Origin: Massariosphaeria phaeospora
Lineage: Eukaryota; Ascomycota; Dothideomycetes; Pleosporales
DNA: 64,000 nucleotides
Assembly: GCA_011032825.1 (NCBI GenBank)
Contig: JAADJZ010000003.1
Span: forward strand, 682,001 to 746,000
Direction of reading: 5' to 3'
Part shown: one piece after another, positions 47,353 through 58,697 of the stretch
Position numbering within the stretch: the first letter of the stretch is position 1
Layout of the letters: every line of letters begins with the position of its first letter
The notes under the pieces: generated by a model
What the model saw: only the letters and a program-made list of their open reading frames with translations
What the model was told of the DNA's origin: nothing
Database searches by the model: none
Program-made: the position numbers and the translations under genes

Positions 47353-49090
47353 GATTCGATTCTTTCGGCAACACTTTTTCCGGAGGCTCAGGCAGCCTTT
47401 GTGATCTGCATATTCTGGGGGTTCTTATGTTTTTCTTAATGAAGGGAAGGGTTTTACGCCGTAATGATTATGGCGGTCTCCATTTGGGGAATCGGGCATG
47501 CTGGCTGCTCGAATTTCGTTCGCTCTCATGTCACCATTTCATATCATCAGCCACATCTAGTTGCTCGCTTTAGCGGTTGAACCGCGATGCCTAATCGTTT
47601 ACTATCAATCACATATGACGGATGACCAGCAAGTCTGCCCCGTCACACAAAAATCCTTTTCGAACGTGCCACGTGCCATTATTTTTAGGTGCCGAACGAG
47701 CAGGGCTGGTTGAGCCTCAGCGGCTTCCGAATTCTGCCGTGCTACAGTCCACAGATACCGAAACAGAGGACCGCCCACTACTTACGGCGAGGGGCGTTAG
47801 TAGATCATAGCTGGGGCTCTCGTTGAGGCATTAATCGGCCATCGGCCTCTATAGAGAGGCCCAGCTGGCAGCTGGCAGCTGGCAGCTGGAGCACGGTCTT
47901 CAGCCGCCGTTGTCCTTTCCCCAGACACCGATCTGCCACGGCTGCGATATGTGTCTGTTTAAATTTTGTTTATACCACTCGATCTTCGTACTGTTCCTCA
48001 TCCTCACCTCTCTTCGTAGTTTATCTAGATCCACGGGGCGTCTGCACGGCGCAGTCCGCAAAAAGCGATTGAAGTGTTTGTTCATGCTTAGTAGCTTAAC
48101 GGGAGCATCATTGTTGATATCGCAAATTCCGCCTCGTTAATGTTTGGGAAAGACGGGAAGCTGTCAAGAACGACTGGCGGTTGCTAGGTTCATACACTTA
48201 AAGGTGCATGACGGAGGCGGAGCGCACAGCCCTGGTCTGTGTGGCTTGAGACGCTCGCTTGTCTCGCCGGGGGATCCGCTTCTGCGACCTCACCTCATCT
48301 CTTCCACCATTTCATCACCATTTACGACCCACTTGAGCACAACATGAAAGCACTTCTTTACAGGGATCCGGAAGTGTGGCGTTTGTGCAACCTCACTTCC
48401 TTCGTCTTCCCTCAAGAGCGCGGGACGAGCGAGCCCTCGCCGCGGCTGTGAACCATGGGTGCCTGCTGGCTGCGGTGCTGCACCGAGCTACACCATATGG
48501 CTACCCCGCGATTTGACGGCTCGAGCTGATCTGGTAGCCTGTTCCTCGCTGTATACTGCGGCAAAGCTCTTAGAGGGGTCCAAAGCGGAATACGGAGTTC
48601 CCAAGTGACCCTCATTGCACCGCACACCTCTGTCGCCTTAGCCGCAGGTACTAGGCATTAGCCCCCTTCACTGACGCTAATTGGCGTTCAAGACCGAACC
48701 AACAAGGGTCACGGTGATGCTCTTGCATGCGGCTGCGGATTTCGATGTGAAAGGGTGAGGCTACAACACTGTTACCTCGGCGAACATAGAGGATTCTATT
48801 TTGCTGTCTTTTATGCGGCCCTCAACGAGACCTCCTTGTTCCGATGAGGCAAAGGTTTGGTGCCACTTCGGTGCTTGTACCAAGCTCTTCGCATCTGACT
48901 CAACAGCCACCTACAATCCGCTGCCTCGAGCGTTGCGGCGTCGTGGAAAGCTCTTTCCTAAGCGCCCTCTGAGGCTGGAGACTAGCGGACTCCACCCATG
49001 GAACATGCAGCTGCGGCGAAGAGCTGGGTGAATATATATCCTTTGAACTGACTGTGACTTCACCAAGAAGACGCAGATCAACCGACCTCC
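47353..49090. other. Spacer with short CAGCTGG repeat
   Basis: About 1.7 kb without a supported gene. Four head-to-tail copies of CAGCTGG lie at 47862-47889. Other frames are short and domain-free. The right end holds the SWIM gene promoter. Confidence 0.5.
47862..47889. repeat. CAGCTGG tandem repeat, 4 copies
   Basis: Four perfect 7-bp units in non-coding DNA between the bZIP-type and SWIM-type genes. Confidence 0.9.
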
Positions 49091-50488
49091 ATGTCCGCAG
49101 AAGCACTCTCCAAGCTTTCGCTCGGTGATACCATGGTGACGACTCGAGCCGGTGCTGCTAGGGCGCGAACAGCACCTACTGCGAATTCGCCATCATCTAG
49201 TCAAGCACCTTCCCCAACTCCATCTTTCATTGATTCAGCATCTGGGCTCAAATATGATCTATCAGTCTTCGACGATGACCTTCGAAGGAGGGCCAAAAGG
49301 GGCCTCATGGACGACAATGCTATCAAGATGAAGTATTGTAGGATGACAACAGACGATAAAGTCAAATACGCATTCTACATTGATGACGACATCACTGTAG
49401 CCATGGGTGGAAGCTACGATGTCCCGAAGTGTAGCTGCGGAGCCAATGAAGGCGGGAGAGCATGCAAGGTAAGCAACATGTCCAGTTTGAGAGTTCCTAC
49501 TAACGTATATTTTAAGCACATCTTTTGGATGCTCGATCAATTGACGTCTGGAGCACCAGACAACATCAAGTCCCAAACACTACGAATCTCGGGTGATGGG
49601 TCCAACGTCCAAGAATTGGAACCAGCTGAAATGATCGACAGAATGAGTCTTGACACAGTTGCAGATGGCCTTGACTGGGTGCTTCACGAGGGTCCAGTTC
49701 CTGACGAGGAGGACGTCGAGGATGCTATAGCCGATATGCTCTCAGTATTTGAGCCTTCAGATGCACTTCCAGCGGAGTTCAAGAGTCCGGAATCGCCCTA
49801 TCTGACTGAACGGGCACGCAAGTACCGAGAATTCAAGGATCTCTTCAGTCAGCTGGCAGCGGAGAACCTAGGGCTGTTCCTGAGGCTTCAAGCCGTAATA
49901 GATCCGCCATTCCAGGCCCACGTCTTCTTCGAGAAAATCAACGATCGCATCAACCGCACCTTCAATGCCTTGGATGAATACATTACAAACGGGCCAACTG
50001 CCACACTTTCCGAAGCCCACGATGTGGTTACGTGCGCGACAAAACTCAGAGTCTTGGTCAAGGCGATCGACGAGCACTATCACCAGCAGGTCGAAAGTGG
50101 CCGGGATACGAAAGACATCGCTATTCGAGCAGCCGCTTCTTTGACAACCATCTTGGACGGAGTTACAAGCCGCAATGTCGATGCATACGCTCACATCACT
50201 TGGGGAGGTATCCCTCCATCGGACCCAACACAGAGTAACCTATTTGTTTGCCTCATTGGGGCACCACCAGAAGAGGACGGTCTCTTCGTGGTAGATGCTC
50301 TCAAAGCTCTTCCACAAGACGACATCGTTCGCAACCACTGGGAGACCCTTTCCAACATCGGGGAGAAGCTCGCAGAACCCTGGACGCCTGCATTCTTCTT
50401 GAACGCGTTCCGTGCCCTTACTCAAGAGAACAGGAAGCGATCGGCTTCCGAGACTGGGGGCAGCGACGCAAAGAGGGCGATGCAGTGA
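49091..50488 (+). CDS. SWIM-type zinc-finger protein
   Basis: Two exons, 49091-49468 and 49517-50488, give about 449 residues. The 48-bp intron (GTAAGC, ACTAAC, AAG) is in frame and stop-free, so the unspliced reading is also open at 465 residues. Splicing brings KCSCGANEGGRACK next to HIFWMLDQL and completes the SWIM pattern C-x-C-x8-C-x-H (Cys114, Cys116, Cys125, His127). The N-terminal 50 residues are Ser/Thr/Pro-rich. The C-terminal 300 residues are helical and acidic with no motif I recognise. A later ATG at 49133 (MVTTRAG) is an alternative start. SWIM domains bind DNA or proteins, and in fungi they occur in uncharacterised proteins and some transposases. There are no transposase residues here. 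Confidence 0.72.
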   Translation: MSAEALSKLSLGDTMVTTRAGAARARTAPTANSPSSSQAPSPTPSFIDSASGLKYDLSVFDDDLRRRAKRGLMDDNAIKMKYCRMTTDDKVKYAFYIDDDITVAMGGSYDVPKCSCGANEGGRACKVSNMSSLRVPTNVYFKHIFWMLDQLTSGAPDNIKSQTLRISGDGSNVQELEPAEMIDRMSLDTVADGLDWVLHEGPVPDEEDVEDAIADMLSVFEPSDALPAEFKSPESPYLTERARKYREFKDLFSQLAAENLGLFLRLQAVIDPPFQAHVFFEKINDRINRTFNALDEYITNGPTATLSEAHDVVTCATKLRVLVKAIDEHYHQQVESGRDTKDIAIRAAASLTTILDGVTSRNVDAYAHITWGGIPPSDPTQSNLFVCLIGAPPEEDGLFVVDALKALPQDDIVRNHWETLSNIGEKLAEPWTPAFFLNAFRALTQENRKRSASETGGSDAKRAMQ

Positions 50489-52926
50489 GCAACCTCCAAC
50501 GATTAGCTCCGAAGGTTTGTATTCCCTTTTTTCCTTAGAGGAGGCCGGCATTGGGTAATCGTTTGCTATCTGGCGAAGGTGGCTTTCTCCGTTTTGATTT
50601 CCTGATGCTTTGGACTCCTTTGCTTCGGCTTCTTGGTTCACTGCGGCTGTTTATCGCGCACACCTTCATCGACTTGCTGGTCCGAGGACTTGGAACTGTG
50701 CTTTCTTGTCTTTCTACGTTTTGTTTTGTTATGTTTCCTAATATGTTCTTCCACTCGTTACCCTGTTATCCCGCTGGTCTGGAACGGGCTCTAGAAATTG
50801 TTGCTTCTGCTTCACTGCGTTACTTGTTCTCTCCTCAGAATCTCTCTCCTTCAGGTTTACTTTTCCTTCAGTTGTTTACTGGTACCAAGCTGTTATACTT
50901 CGTTTCTTTGTACCCGACCTGTTTCGGTCTTTACAACCTCTTGGCGAAAGCCCTACAATTTAAGAACCACAATTTTTGTGACTTGATCACAGTCCGTTTG
51001 GCCGCATGCAAATTCCAGTTACAAAGTGTATTCCTGTAAGCGGACATCAACGCCAGGAGCAAGACGGACAATGCTACAACCACACTGTCCAGCTAATAAC
51101 CCCGCATTACACTGAAGCTACAAACCCAAAACTGCGGTTCGCCAAGTCCGAAACACATCTAGATCCAAGATGGCCGTTCATAGAGTTCCAAGTTCCCGGG
51201 AAGTGGCCGACGGCGGGCAAGCATGACATAACTGGAAGGCAAACGCACTACTATGGCCCTAACGCATATGATATCAATTTGGGACTAGGTAAATTATCAC
51301 ATCATATCTACCGAGAGCCTAGCCCCCAAGATTCGGTCGGTGCCTGTATGGATATATTAGCTCGATCATGCGATTGTACGCATCTCAACTAAGTATGCTC
51401 GTAGTAATAGGACGTTGACCTATACAGTAACACAGCAGCATCGCTCATGCATAACGGACCCGACCGGTTGAGGGCCCGCGGCATCTTGCAGACGGCATGG
51501 AGCATGCTGCATGATCCGAAGTCCGCTTGACGTAGGTACAGTCAAAAAGGAAATTTAGAGGGCATCTATACTGCATCGGCATGGTATGCAACTACTAGCC
51601 CGACTCAAGACCGTCGCAAATGCATGCACCTCTATCACATGTCCTTGTAGCAAACTTCCACTGGTAAGGCAGTTCAACTGCAGTCCCAACCCAACCCGCT
51701 TGCCTTGCACGGTCACGTGCTCAACCGGACATGCTGTCTCAGCCCCCCGAGCCTCCTTTGCGGCACGTATGAGGCTGACTGCCTTCTTACCCACAGCATC
51801 GGCATCGAAAGGTACCGAGACCGATCAAGCCCCCTACCGACCTTCCGACCATCTACTGTGCAATGCCGTAGAGTTAGAGACGATGACAACACTGCACGTC
51901 CCGTCCCTCGCACACAGTCAGATATGATTGTTGAAACAACGACAGATAAAGGCTGCCCCGCGCGCTAGACTCTGGTTATTTCGAGCTAAGACAGGCAGAA
52001 CTAAGCCTAAGATAGCGCACGCGTCAGAATCATACGCGGCGTGCAGGGAGATGCAGGACGCACGTTGGGTTGGGTTGGGTTGGGCGGGGGGAGGGACTGC
52101 AGTGGCCTTTCACTAGTGTATGATGCGGGTTGCTGAGAAAAGCAAGAGTAGGTGTGGACGGTTTCCCTATCTATCGCGGCCGACAAGCAGCCGGGGCACA
52201 CGCGGCGTGTCTAAATATAATGACTAAGTGGGCAATCGAGCTGCCCTGAACGGCATGGCAAACAGAGACGGTCCAAGAGGGGCGTCTCAAGCCGCTCAAG
52301 TTTGGGCATTATTGCGGGGGCTTCGGGGCCACCGCAGAGGGCTCCAGATGCTGACATTTGCATTCTCGTCATTCGACGCAGCCACGCGCAGGTGGGTGGT
52401 GTTCATCGGGATCATCGTGTTTCCCAGTCTGCCATGGTCGTGGAGTCGCTTTGTTCCTTCCGCGAGAGTGCGGGGAAGGCGCGCCTTTCCCAAACGGGAA
52501 TAGCCTGCGTCCGCCCGCGACTCCCCTTTGCCCCCAGCTCCTTCCCCTGCCAAACATGGTCTGCCCTTCGTCCCCTCGCTGTTAAAGCTCTCCGTCTGCT
52601 GTTAATTGCTTCCTCGTTACACACCACACCACCACGCCGCACTCGAGCCCTCTCTCGTTGCAAACCCTCGCGCCTATCACGCCACACCCTGCCCCACCCC
52701 CGCTGACGTATCACCCCTACGCTAGGACCGCCTAGTGTCGAGCAATCAGGCGGTCCGTGAGCCCTCGCCTTCTACCATACTTCCACTGTGTACATAACAT
52801 TCCTCGTCTTCCGTCCTGACACAGGCCCCCAACCACGCATCCGCCACCGCAGCCTCGACAATTAACCTCACACAGCACCTACAGCCTACGCACACACGTC
52901 CTCGGATTTCCAACAACGCCGCCGCC
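50489..52926. other. Spacer between the SWIM and Ser-rich protein genes
   Basis: About 2.4 kb. Open frames at 50551-51039 and 51006-51392 have no domain support. A G-rich run at 52067-52090 could form a quadruplex. From about 52500 to 52926 the plus strand is strongly pyrimidine-rich, as expected of an active fungal promoter and 5' UTR for the gene starting at 52927. Confidence 0.5.
52067..52090 (+). other. Potential G-quadruplex motif
   Basis: Four GGG runs separated by TT (GGGTT three times, then GGG), followed by a C and a longer G run. It fits the G3+ N1-7 rule. The unit differs from the usual fungal telomere repeat TTAGGG and the run is too short to be a telomere. Confidence 0.6.
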
Positions 52927-53832
52927 ATGTCCACCGGTCGCAACTCCCCTCCGCTCCCCTCCGCCGCCGCTACAGACAGACGTCGTGCCTCAGTCACCGG
53001 CCAGACGTTCCAGGACCTCTTCGGCCGCCAAAACAATCTGGGAGGTCAGCAGAGCGGCACACAGCCCTATCCCGGCCCCATCACGACCGCCGCTGTCAAC
53101 GCTCAGCGCCGCCGGCTCTCCCTCACCACCGTCGGCCTCTCGGCTTCCCCCACCCAGCCGTCGCCATACCAGAACGCCCGCCCCCGCACGGAGAGCTTGT
53201 CGAGTGCCAATTCGGGCTCTGTGGATGAAAACCCCTTCGAGGATGAATCGGCTCCGCCCGCATCCGCTACCAGTAGCAACCCTGCCACTCCTTTTGCTCG
53301 TCGGTTGAGCTTCGGGGCACGAGCACTGCGGGACGTTAGGCAGAGCAATGGGAGCGGCGGGAACCCCAATGGTAGACCCTCCGTCCATCAAGTCTCCTCT
53401 CCCCCGACTACTAGAGGTCGAGGTCTGTCTTCATCCTCGCCTTCCTTTCCATCCCCTTTTCCGGCTCTCGTTCCTACTGCGTCTTCTTCAGTTCCGTCTT
53501 CTCTGCGTCTTAATTCATCTCAACCTGCTTTGTCGCACCTTCTATCGGAGCATTTCAAGCAACATCCCGATCATGCACTCGGCGAACATGAGCTAACTTC
53601 TATCCTCTCGAAATCAGGCGAAGGCTACAATTTTGCCGAGAATCTCCGCACCCGAGCTGAGCGCACATCCATGTCTAGCAGCCACCCGATGCACAGCGCC
53701 CAGGGCCACCCACACCAGCGCGCTAAGAGCATGACTGTTATGGAGCCTCCTGCCCGGGAGATGCCGAAGCAACCCAGAGTGCCCGATGCCATGCAAGAGC
53801 GGATTCTGAAAGGCGACTTCTACATGGACTAA
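52927..53832 (+). CDS. Ser/Pro-rich fungal protein, likely phosphoprotein
   Basis: I favour two exons, 52927-53422 and 53618-53832, giving 236 residues; the 195-bp intron ends GAGCTAAC then ATCAG. The intron is in frame and stop-free, so a 301-residue product is possible without splicing. Evidence for splicing is that it joins TTRGR to GEGYNFAENLRTRAER, a contiguous block that I recognise from related ascomycete proteins, and that the intervening stretch is a T/C-rich Ser/Pro run. Other features are RRRASVTG and RRRLSLTT, both R-x-x-S sites of the kind basophilic kinases such as PKA use, and a C-terminal QERILKGDFYMD. No catalytic domain is visible. Function unknown. Confidence 0.68.
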   Translation: MSTGRNSPPLPSAAATDRRRASVTGQTFQDLFGRQNNLGGQQSGTQPYPGPITTAAVNAQRRRLSLTTVGLSASPTQPSPYQNARPRTESLSSANSGSVDENPFEDESAPPASATSSNPATPFARRLSFGARALRDVRQSNGSGGNPNGRPSVHQVSSPPTTRGRGLSSSSPSFPSPFPALVPTASSSVPSSLRLNSSQPALSHLLSEHFKQHPDHALGEHELTSILSKSGEGYNFAENLRTRAERTSMSSSHPMHSAQGHPHQRAKSMTVMEPPAREMPKQPRVPDAMQERILKGDFYMD

Positions 53833-56700
53833 TGAGGGCACAGCGCTACGAAGCGCTTGACTCATCTATGTTCATGTACATTAGCCTTCCGCATGCTTTT
53901 CACATTCGATGTAGTCTTACATCGGGAACTGTTTTATTGAGACCGAATATTGGGGTGCACGTGTCTTCCTCCATCCATCCCAACGTTGGGAACTGTGGAC
54001 CAGGCCGACGCGTTCACGTTTTTGATGCCGCTCTGGGCGAGAGACGGACGAACGCTATGACTGTGCTACCGGATCGTTACCGGCCTTTACTCTCGACTTT
54101 CCCTTTATATGAGTCCTCCTTGAGGCTATGACTGCAACTTATATTCGGGCGACCACTGTGCCAGCTTCGGTTTCGCGGGGTCGCCAACGTCCAACGCCAT
54201 TTGACTCCGCTAGGTGGCTTTTACGATAATTTCTTATGTGTTTCACTGTGTTCTTGCAATTGGCGTCAGAACAATGGCGGACTGAAAGCAATTTTCTCTC
54301 CGCTTCTGTATCTATCGACCAGGAACATGCTGCAACGGTTATTTATGGATGGTTCAACGGCGCTCGGAACTTGGGTGGTGGTGTTATCAATCTTCTCTTT
54401 TGTAACAAACAGCTGTGGACTGTAACAGGAACTTTGCGGGTTATTTTCGAGTTTTTTTCTTCTTCTTTTTTAATTCTGGAGGTATCGCTCATCTGAGCTG
54501 AGGCCTCGAAGACGTCTCGGCGACGGTGCTGCAAGTTCACGGGTTCACGGGTGTACCTTTTTTTTTTTTTTTTTTGAGCAGGCTTAGGAGTTTTTTCGGA
54601 TGGGGGGCTGGCGGGCCGGCAATTACGGAATTCACAGATTGGGAATGGGAATGGGCATGGGGTTTTGATCTGCTATCGGAGGTATCAGACAAAGCAGCGA
54701 TTAATCAAATTGTATTGTCGGATAGGATGTCTGTCTATGGCTATCTGTATGCAGTGATTGGGATTGCTGAACGCGAAGCGACAGCGACACGACACGATAT
54801 GATAGCAAAGCATAGCATCGGTCTTTGTCCTGGCGGGCTAAGCAGCCCCTACATCTCAAAACAACTCGTGCAGTAGATAGGCGTTTGTAAGACATTCTAT
54901 CCAAGCATTATAGGTGGGTATATGTGGTACGACGCCCGACAAAATATCAGCACACGCAAAGAACACAAAGAGCACGCGTACAACGCACAACGTACAATGT
55001 GCAACGTGCAACGTACAACGACCGATGCATGCCACCCGCTCGCTACCTCCGCCCGTCCGTCACACGTTGTGTTTGTTTCAGAACTGGAGATCTTAAGTGC
55101 ATGGTGGTGCACAGCGCGCCTTCTTTGGTCGGTAGTGGCGGGCTTTTGACGATAGGGGGTAGGATGTTTGCGTAGGGGAGGAGAAGGGAGGGAGGGGAAG
55201 GGGAGGTTGGAGAATAGGCTGCGGAGACGGATAGACGGATAGACGGTAGGTATGTCTAATGGATTAACTGTACTGGACTGAACTATGTAAGTGTAAGTGG
55301 AAAAATGGAAAATAGGGAGTGAGTTGAATTGAGGTGCTTGCGGGCACGTTGGAAGATGGAGAATGGGACGGGACGGGACAGAATTGTACGGAAGTGAATT
55401 GGAGTGGAGTGGAGTGGAGTGGAGTGGAGTAGTGATCATGTTTAGTGAATAGAACATGAACACGAACACGAACATGATGTTGAATTAAATAAACAATCTA
55501 TTCGACTTCATACTCGTAGTCCACTTACCTACCCACTTACCCACCTATCTTCCTTTCGAATCGAATTGTCGACAACAACGACAACACCACCAACGCCGTC
55601 AACGCCATCAAAAGACGGTGGTGAATAGCACATGCGGCCCAACACGATAGGATACCGTCTGGAACCTACCTTGGGTGAAGGTAGGTGTATGAAAGAACGG
55701 TACCCTAGCAGTATTGGCATCCACCCAACCCACTCCACCCAGCCAACCTACCATCTAGCAAAGCCCGACAACCACACAGCGACCCCGAGAAGATAAGCTG
55801 GACGGCGGAGTCGAGAAGTCGTGAAGTCACCACATCAAACGACGCCCCACCTCCCAGCTCGCAGCTCCCCTCACTTTGCATTGCAACGTCTGCCGTTCTT
55901 TAACTTAGACCATGGCAAAATCCTCATGAATGAGCGAACTAATAATTACTACTCCTGTCTCTCTACTCTGCTCTGCTCTACTGTCTCTTCTATCCACGCC
56001 CGCCCCCGACCCGTCTACTACCCAGCTCAGCCCACGCTGTATATAGACACGTCGTCGTCGCTCATCGTCCACCCCTCCATCCATCCATCCAAAGCAAAGC
56101 AATAACAATTAACAAGAAAGGGATTCCGCTTTACCCCCATACCACGCCATGCCATGCCATGCCATGCCATATGCAGGCGATCAATCAAATACACCAGACG
56201 CCGTATCCCAGATAAGGATACCAAAAACCAAAAACCGGGACAGAGGGGTAGTAAACAAAGAAGACGAATGGCGGCAAGAAAGTAGACGATGGAGAAGAAT
56301 GCGACAAAAGTAAGTGCAGGGTATCCGAAGACGCGACGGCTGACACATGGTGGTACAAAGGGAGGGCCCAGCGATGGCCTGCAGAGACTGCGCGCGGGTA
56401 GTTGGGACGATGATAATGACGACGAAAAGACTAGATGGTTGCGCAAAGCCAGCTGCAGGTAGTCCCGACATGCATGACCAGCTTCCGAGCCGCGCGCAAC
56501 GAGAACCACAACATGCGAGCTGAGCTGAAAAAACCTTGGCTTCGACGTACGTCCGTCCCCGTAAAAAAGGTACTTCGACTCCGAGTCGCCCGCATCGAAG
56601 CTCGCTCTCAAACAAACGTGACGAAACCGTCTTTACCGCGATGGGGCAGGCCAAGCACGCTCCACGCTCTTTGCTTCACGGGCATCTGATCCAGGTCTTT
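53833..56700. other. Long spacer right of the Ser-rich protein gene
   Basis: About 2.9 kb with no supported gene. It contains an 18-base T run at 54558-54575, short ACGTACAACG-like repeats near 54978-55022, a GGATAGACG duplication near 55230 and a GGAGT pentamer run around 55402-55428. The right part is the 3' flank of the CSI2-like gene. Confidence 0.5.
55402..55428. repeat. GGAGT pentanucleotide repeat
   Basis: Five head-to-tail copies of GGAGT or its rotation in non-coding DNA. The count is by eye. Confidence 0.85.
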
Positions 56701-57873
56701 CTAGAACCTTTCCCGAGACGCAGTGCCATGGTTTTCGAACAGATCCTCGAGGTACGCACTCGGCGCTCTTCCGCCGGCGACAGTCGTGCCGCCGGGCACG
56801 TTCAGCGACAGTTGGCTTGGGTTGCCGTTCTCGTGGCCGTACACGGCCCTGGTGCCCGGAGTGCCTAGTGTCGCGATGCTGTTGCGGTTGTATTGGGACA
56901 GACCGTCTCGCGAAGAAGGCGCACGATCGTAGCCGCGCGACGGTGGAAGAGAAGGAGATGTGGGAGGAGAGATGCCGGAGCGAGCGCTGAAGCGGTTTCC
57001 GGGGGTTGCGAGGGAGTGTGTGGATAAGTGGGCGCCGTGCCCACCGACGTGGGTCATGGGCGACCCGCTGGCAGGTTGGGCGTTGCCTGATGCATAATAG
57101 CCGGCAGGGAGATAGGTCGAAGAGCGAGAGACAGAGTCCCGGAGACCCGCGGCTCCGCCGGCAGTCGGAGAGAAGAACAGAGAGGTTTGCGACTTTGGAG
57201 GAGTACCGCTCTCCATCCTCGCAAACGGTTTGGTGGGTCTCGAAGTACCGGTCGGGGCAGCGGATAGGCGATCAAGCGACATGTTCGAGTTCGCACCCAC
57301 CACGTTGTACATGCCACGCTTCTTGACTGGAACATTCGACATGGCCTTCAGGTCCGCCAGGTTCTGGGCCATGGCAGCACGTTTCACGGAGCGGTGGAGC
57401 GACCATGCGACAAGGCCACGCCAGGCCAGAACAGCGGCTCCCAGAGCGGCGAGAACTGCTCCCACGCAGATAAAGACGGTCCCATCCGGAAGATTCGACT
57501 TTTGCATGAACGGCGCCGCGGCTGTATTCGGAACTTTCATCTCAGGAACACCAACACCAGCGATGGAGGGCAGATTTGTGCGGTGAAAGGCTTCGGCTTC
57601 GGTCGCAGGCCCGCTCTCGGACTTGGTGGGTTCACTGGAGCTCGACGCAGGAGCCGGGTCGGCCGAGGATTGCGGTGCCTCTGTGGATGCGGGAGCATCC
57701 TCTGTCTTCGCGGTCTCTTCGGGTTTGGCGCTCGACTCTGCGGGCTTGTCTGTAGCTCCTGGGCCACTGGGCGGGACGGCGGTGCTCAGATCGGGGAGGT
57801 CTGGCACTCCCTGGGCGAGGATGGTCGGGGCGATGAGGACGACAAGGCCCACGAGGCCTATGGAGAGCCGCAT
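56701..57873 (-). CDS. CSI2: Csi2-like chitin synthase III-associated membrane protein
   Basis: One exon of 390 residues from the ATG at 57873. A signal peptide (residues 1-20, ending near ILAQG) is followed by a Ser/Thr/Pro/Ala-rich luminal or cell-wall-facing stretch likely to be O-glycosylated. The conserved core is around residues 118-165: PFMQKSNLPDGTVFICVG, a single membrane span GAVLAALGAAVLAWRGLVAW and the basic SLHRSVKRAA. The cytosolic tail is long, Ser/Pro-rich and disordered. This matches fungal Csi2, which is linked to chitin synthase III activity and cell-wall or septum formation. The detailed role is inferred from the family. It is divergent from FCF1, with 824 bp between start codons. 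Confidence 0.85.
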   Translation of the reverse strand: MRLSIGLVGLVVLIAPTILAQGVPDLPDLSTAVPPSGPGATDKPAESSAKPEETAKTEDAPASTEAPQSSADPAPASSSSEPTKSESGPATEAEAFHRTNLPSIAGVGVPEMKVPNTAAAPFMQKSNLPDGTVFICVGAVLAALGAAVLAWRGLVAWSLHRSVKRAAMAQNLADLKAMSNVPVKKRGMYNVVGANSNMSLDRLSAAPTGTSRPTKPFARMESGTPPKSQTSLFFSPTAGGAAGLRDSVSRSSTYLPAGYYASGNAQPASGSPMTHVGGHGAHLSTHSLATPGNRFSARSGISPPTSPSLPPSRGYDRAPSSRDGLSQYNRNSIATLGTPGTRAVYGHENGNPSQLSLNVPGGTTVAGGRAPSAYLEDLFENHGTASRERF

Positions 57874-58697
57874 GGCGAAGGATAGTGTGTGTAGGAGGAA
57901 AAGGAGAGGCGTGGAGCGGTCGTCGTCGTCACGCCGTGTGCGGACGGGGGGTGGCTTTAGGGAGCGATGCGGCTAAAGGCTGCGTGTCTCGGTCGCGCGC
58001 TGCCGTGTCTCGGGCGTCGGTGGCTGACAGGCTGAGGCCGAGGGAACGAGCGGGACCACGTCGCTGGTGGTGAAGAGGGGCGGCGGACAGGTAAAACGAG
58101 TGACAGAATAACGAGAGAGGTGGACGTGTTCAGGGTCTGGCTGCGGCCGGCGGCTTGTTGTTTGGAGCGGCGAATCTGGGGCCGGCTGCAGGGGGGATTC
58201 GAAGGAGGATGGGGGGTGGGCAGTCAGCCTAGCCCGTCCGAGTCTGCGCGCGGCGCCTGGTGTTGTCCCGGGCGATGGCGAGGCGGAATGGGGGAGAGCG
58301 ACAGGAAGTAATGCGGGAGAAGCAGGACGGATATCTAGCGACAGGCAAACGTTGAGGCAACGAGAAAAACCACGGCTGTCGCACGCTCTGTGACGCAGGG
58401 TTTTTTGTCGTCGCGCTGCCGTGCTGCACAGAGGCGAACCGTGGACTTCCGTCTGTAACTGTAACCCGCACTTGACCACTTGTGCTCGGGCCACCGTTCC
58501 TTCCCCATTGTATGCCTTGCCTTCCAAGAATAGACAGCGCCACCCTTGCACGGCCCGGCAGAACCTTCCGCCGCGTCGCCGAAATCTTGGCCTCTGCTCC
58601 ACTAAAAAGTTCGCCTTGCATCTGTCTGTGTGTGCATAGTGAACTGAACTGCTTGTCCCGCAACCTGCTTCACGTCCAACGCGCCACAACCGCCACC
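57874..58697. promoter_or_regulatory. Divergent promoter region, CSI2-like and FCF1
   Basis: 824 bp between two outward-facing start codons must contain both promoters and 5' UTRs. The FCF1 start is in a strong context (GCCACCATGG). No individual factor-binding site could be assigned. Confidence 0.5.

Noticed and set aside
52067..52090. TTGGG repeats as a telomeric tract
   Set aside because: Only four units, not the TTAGGG sequence usual in filamentous ascomycetes, and located between ordinary genes.
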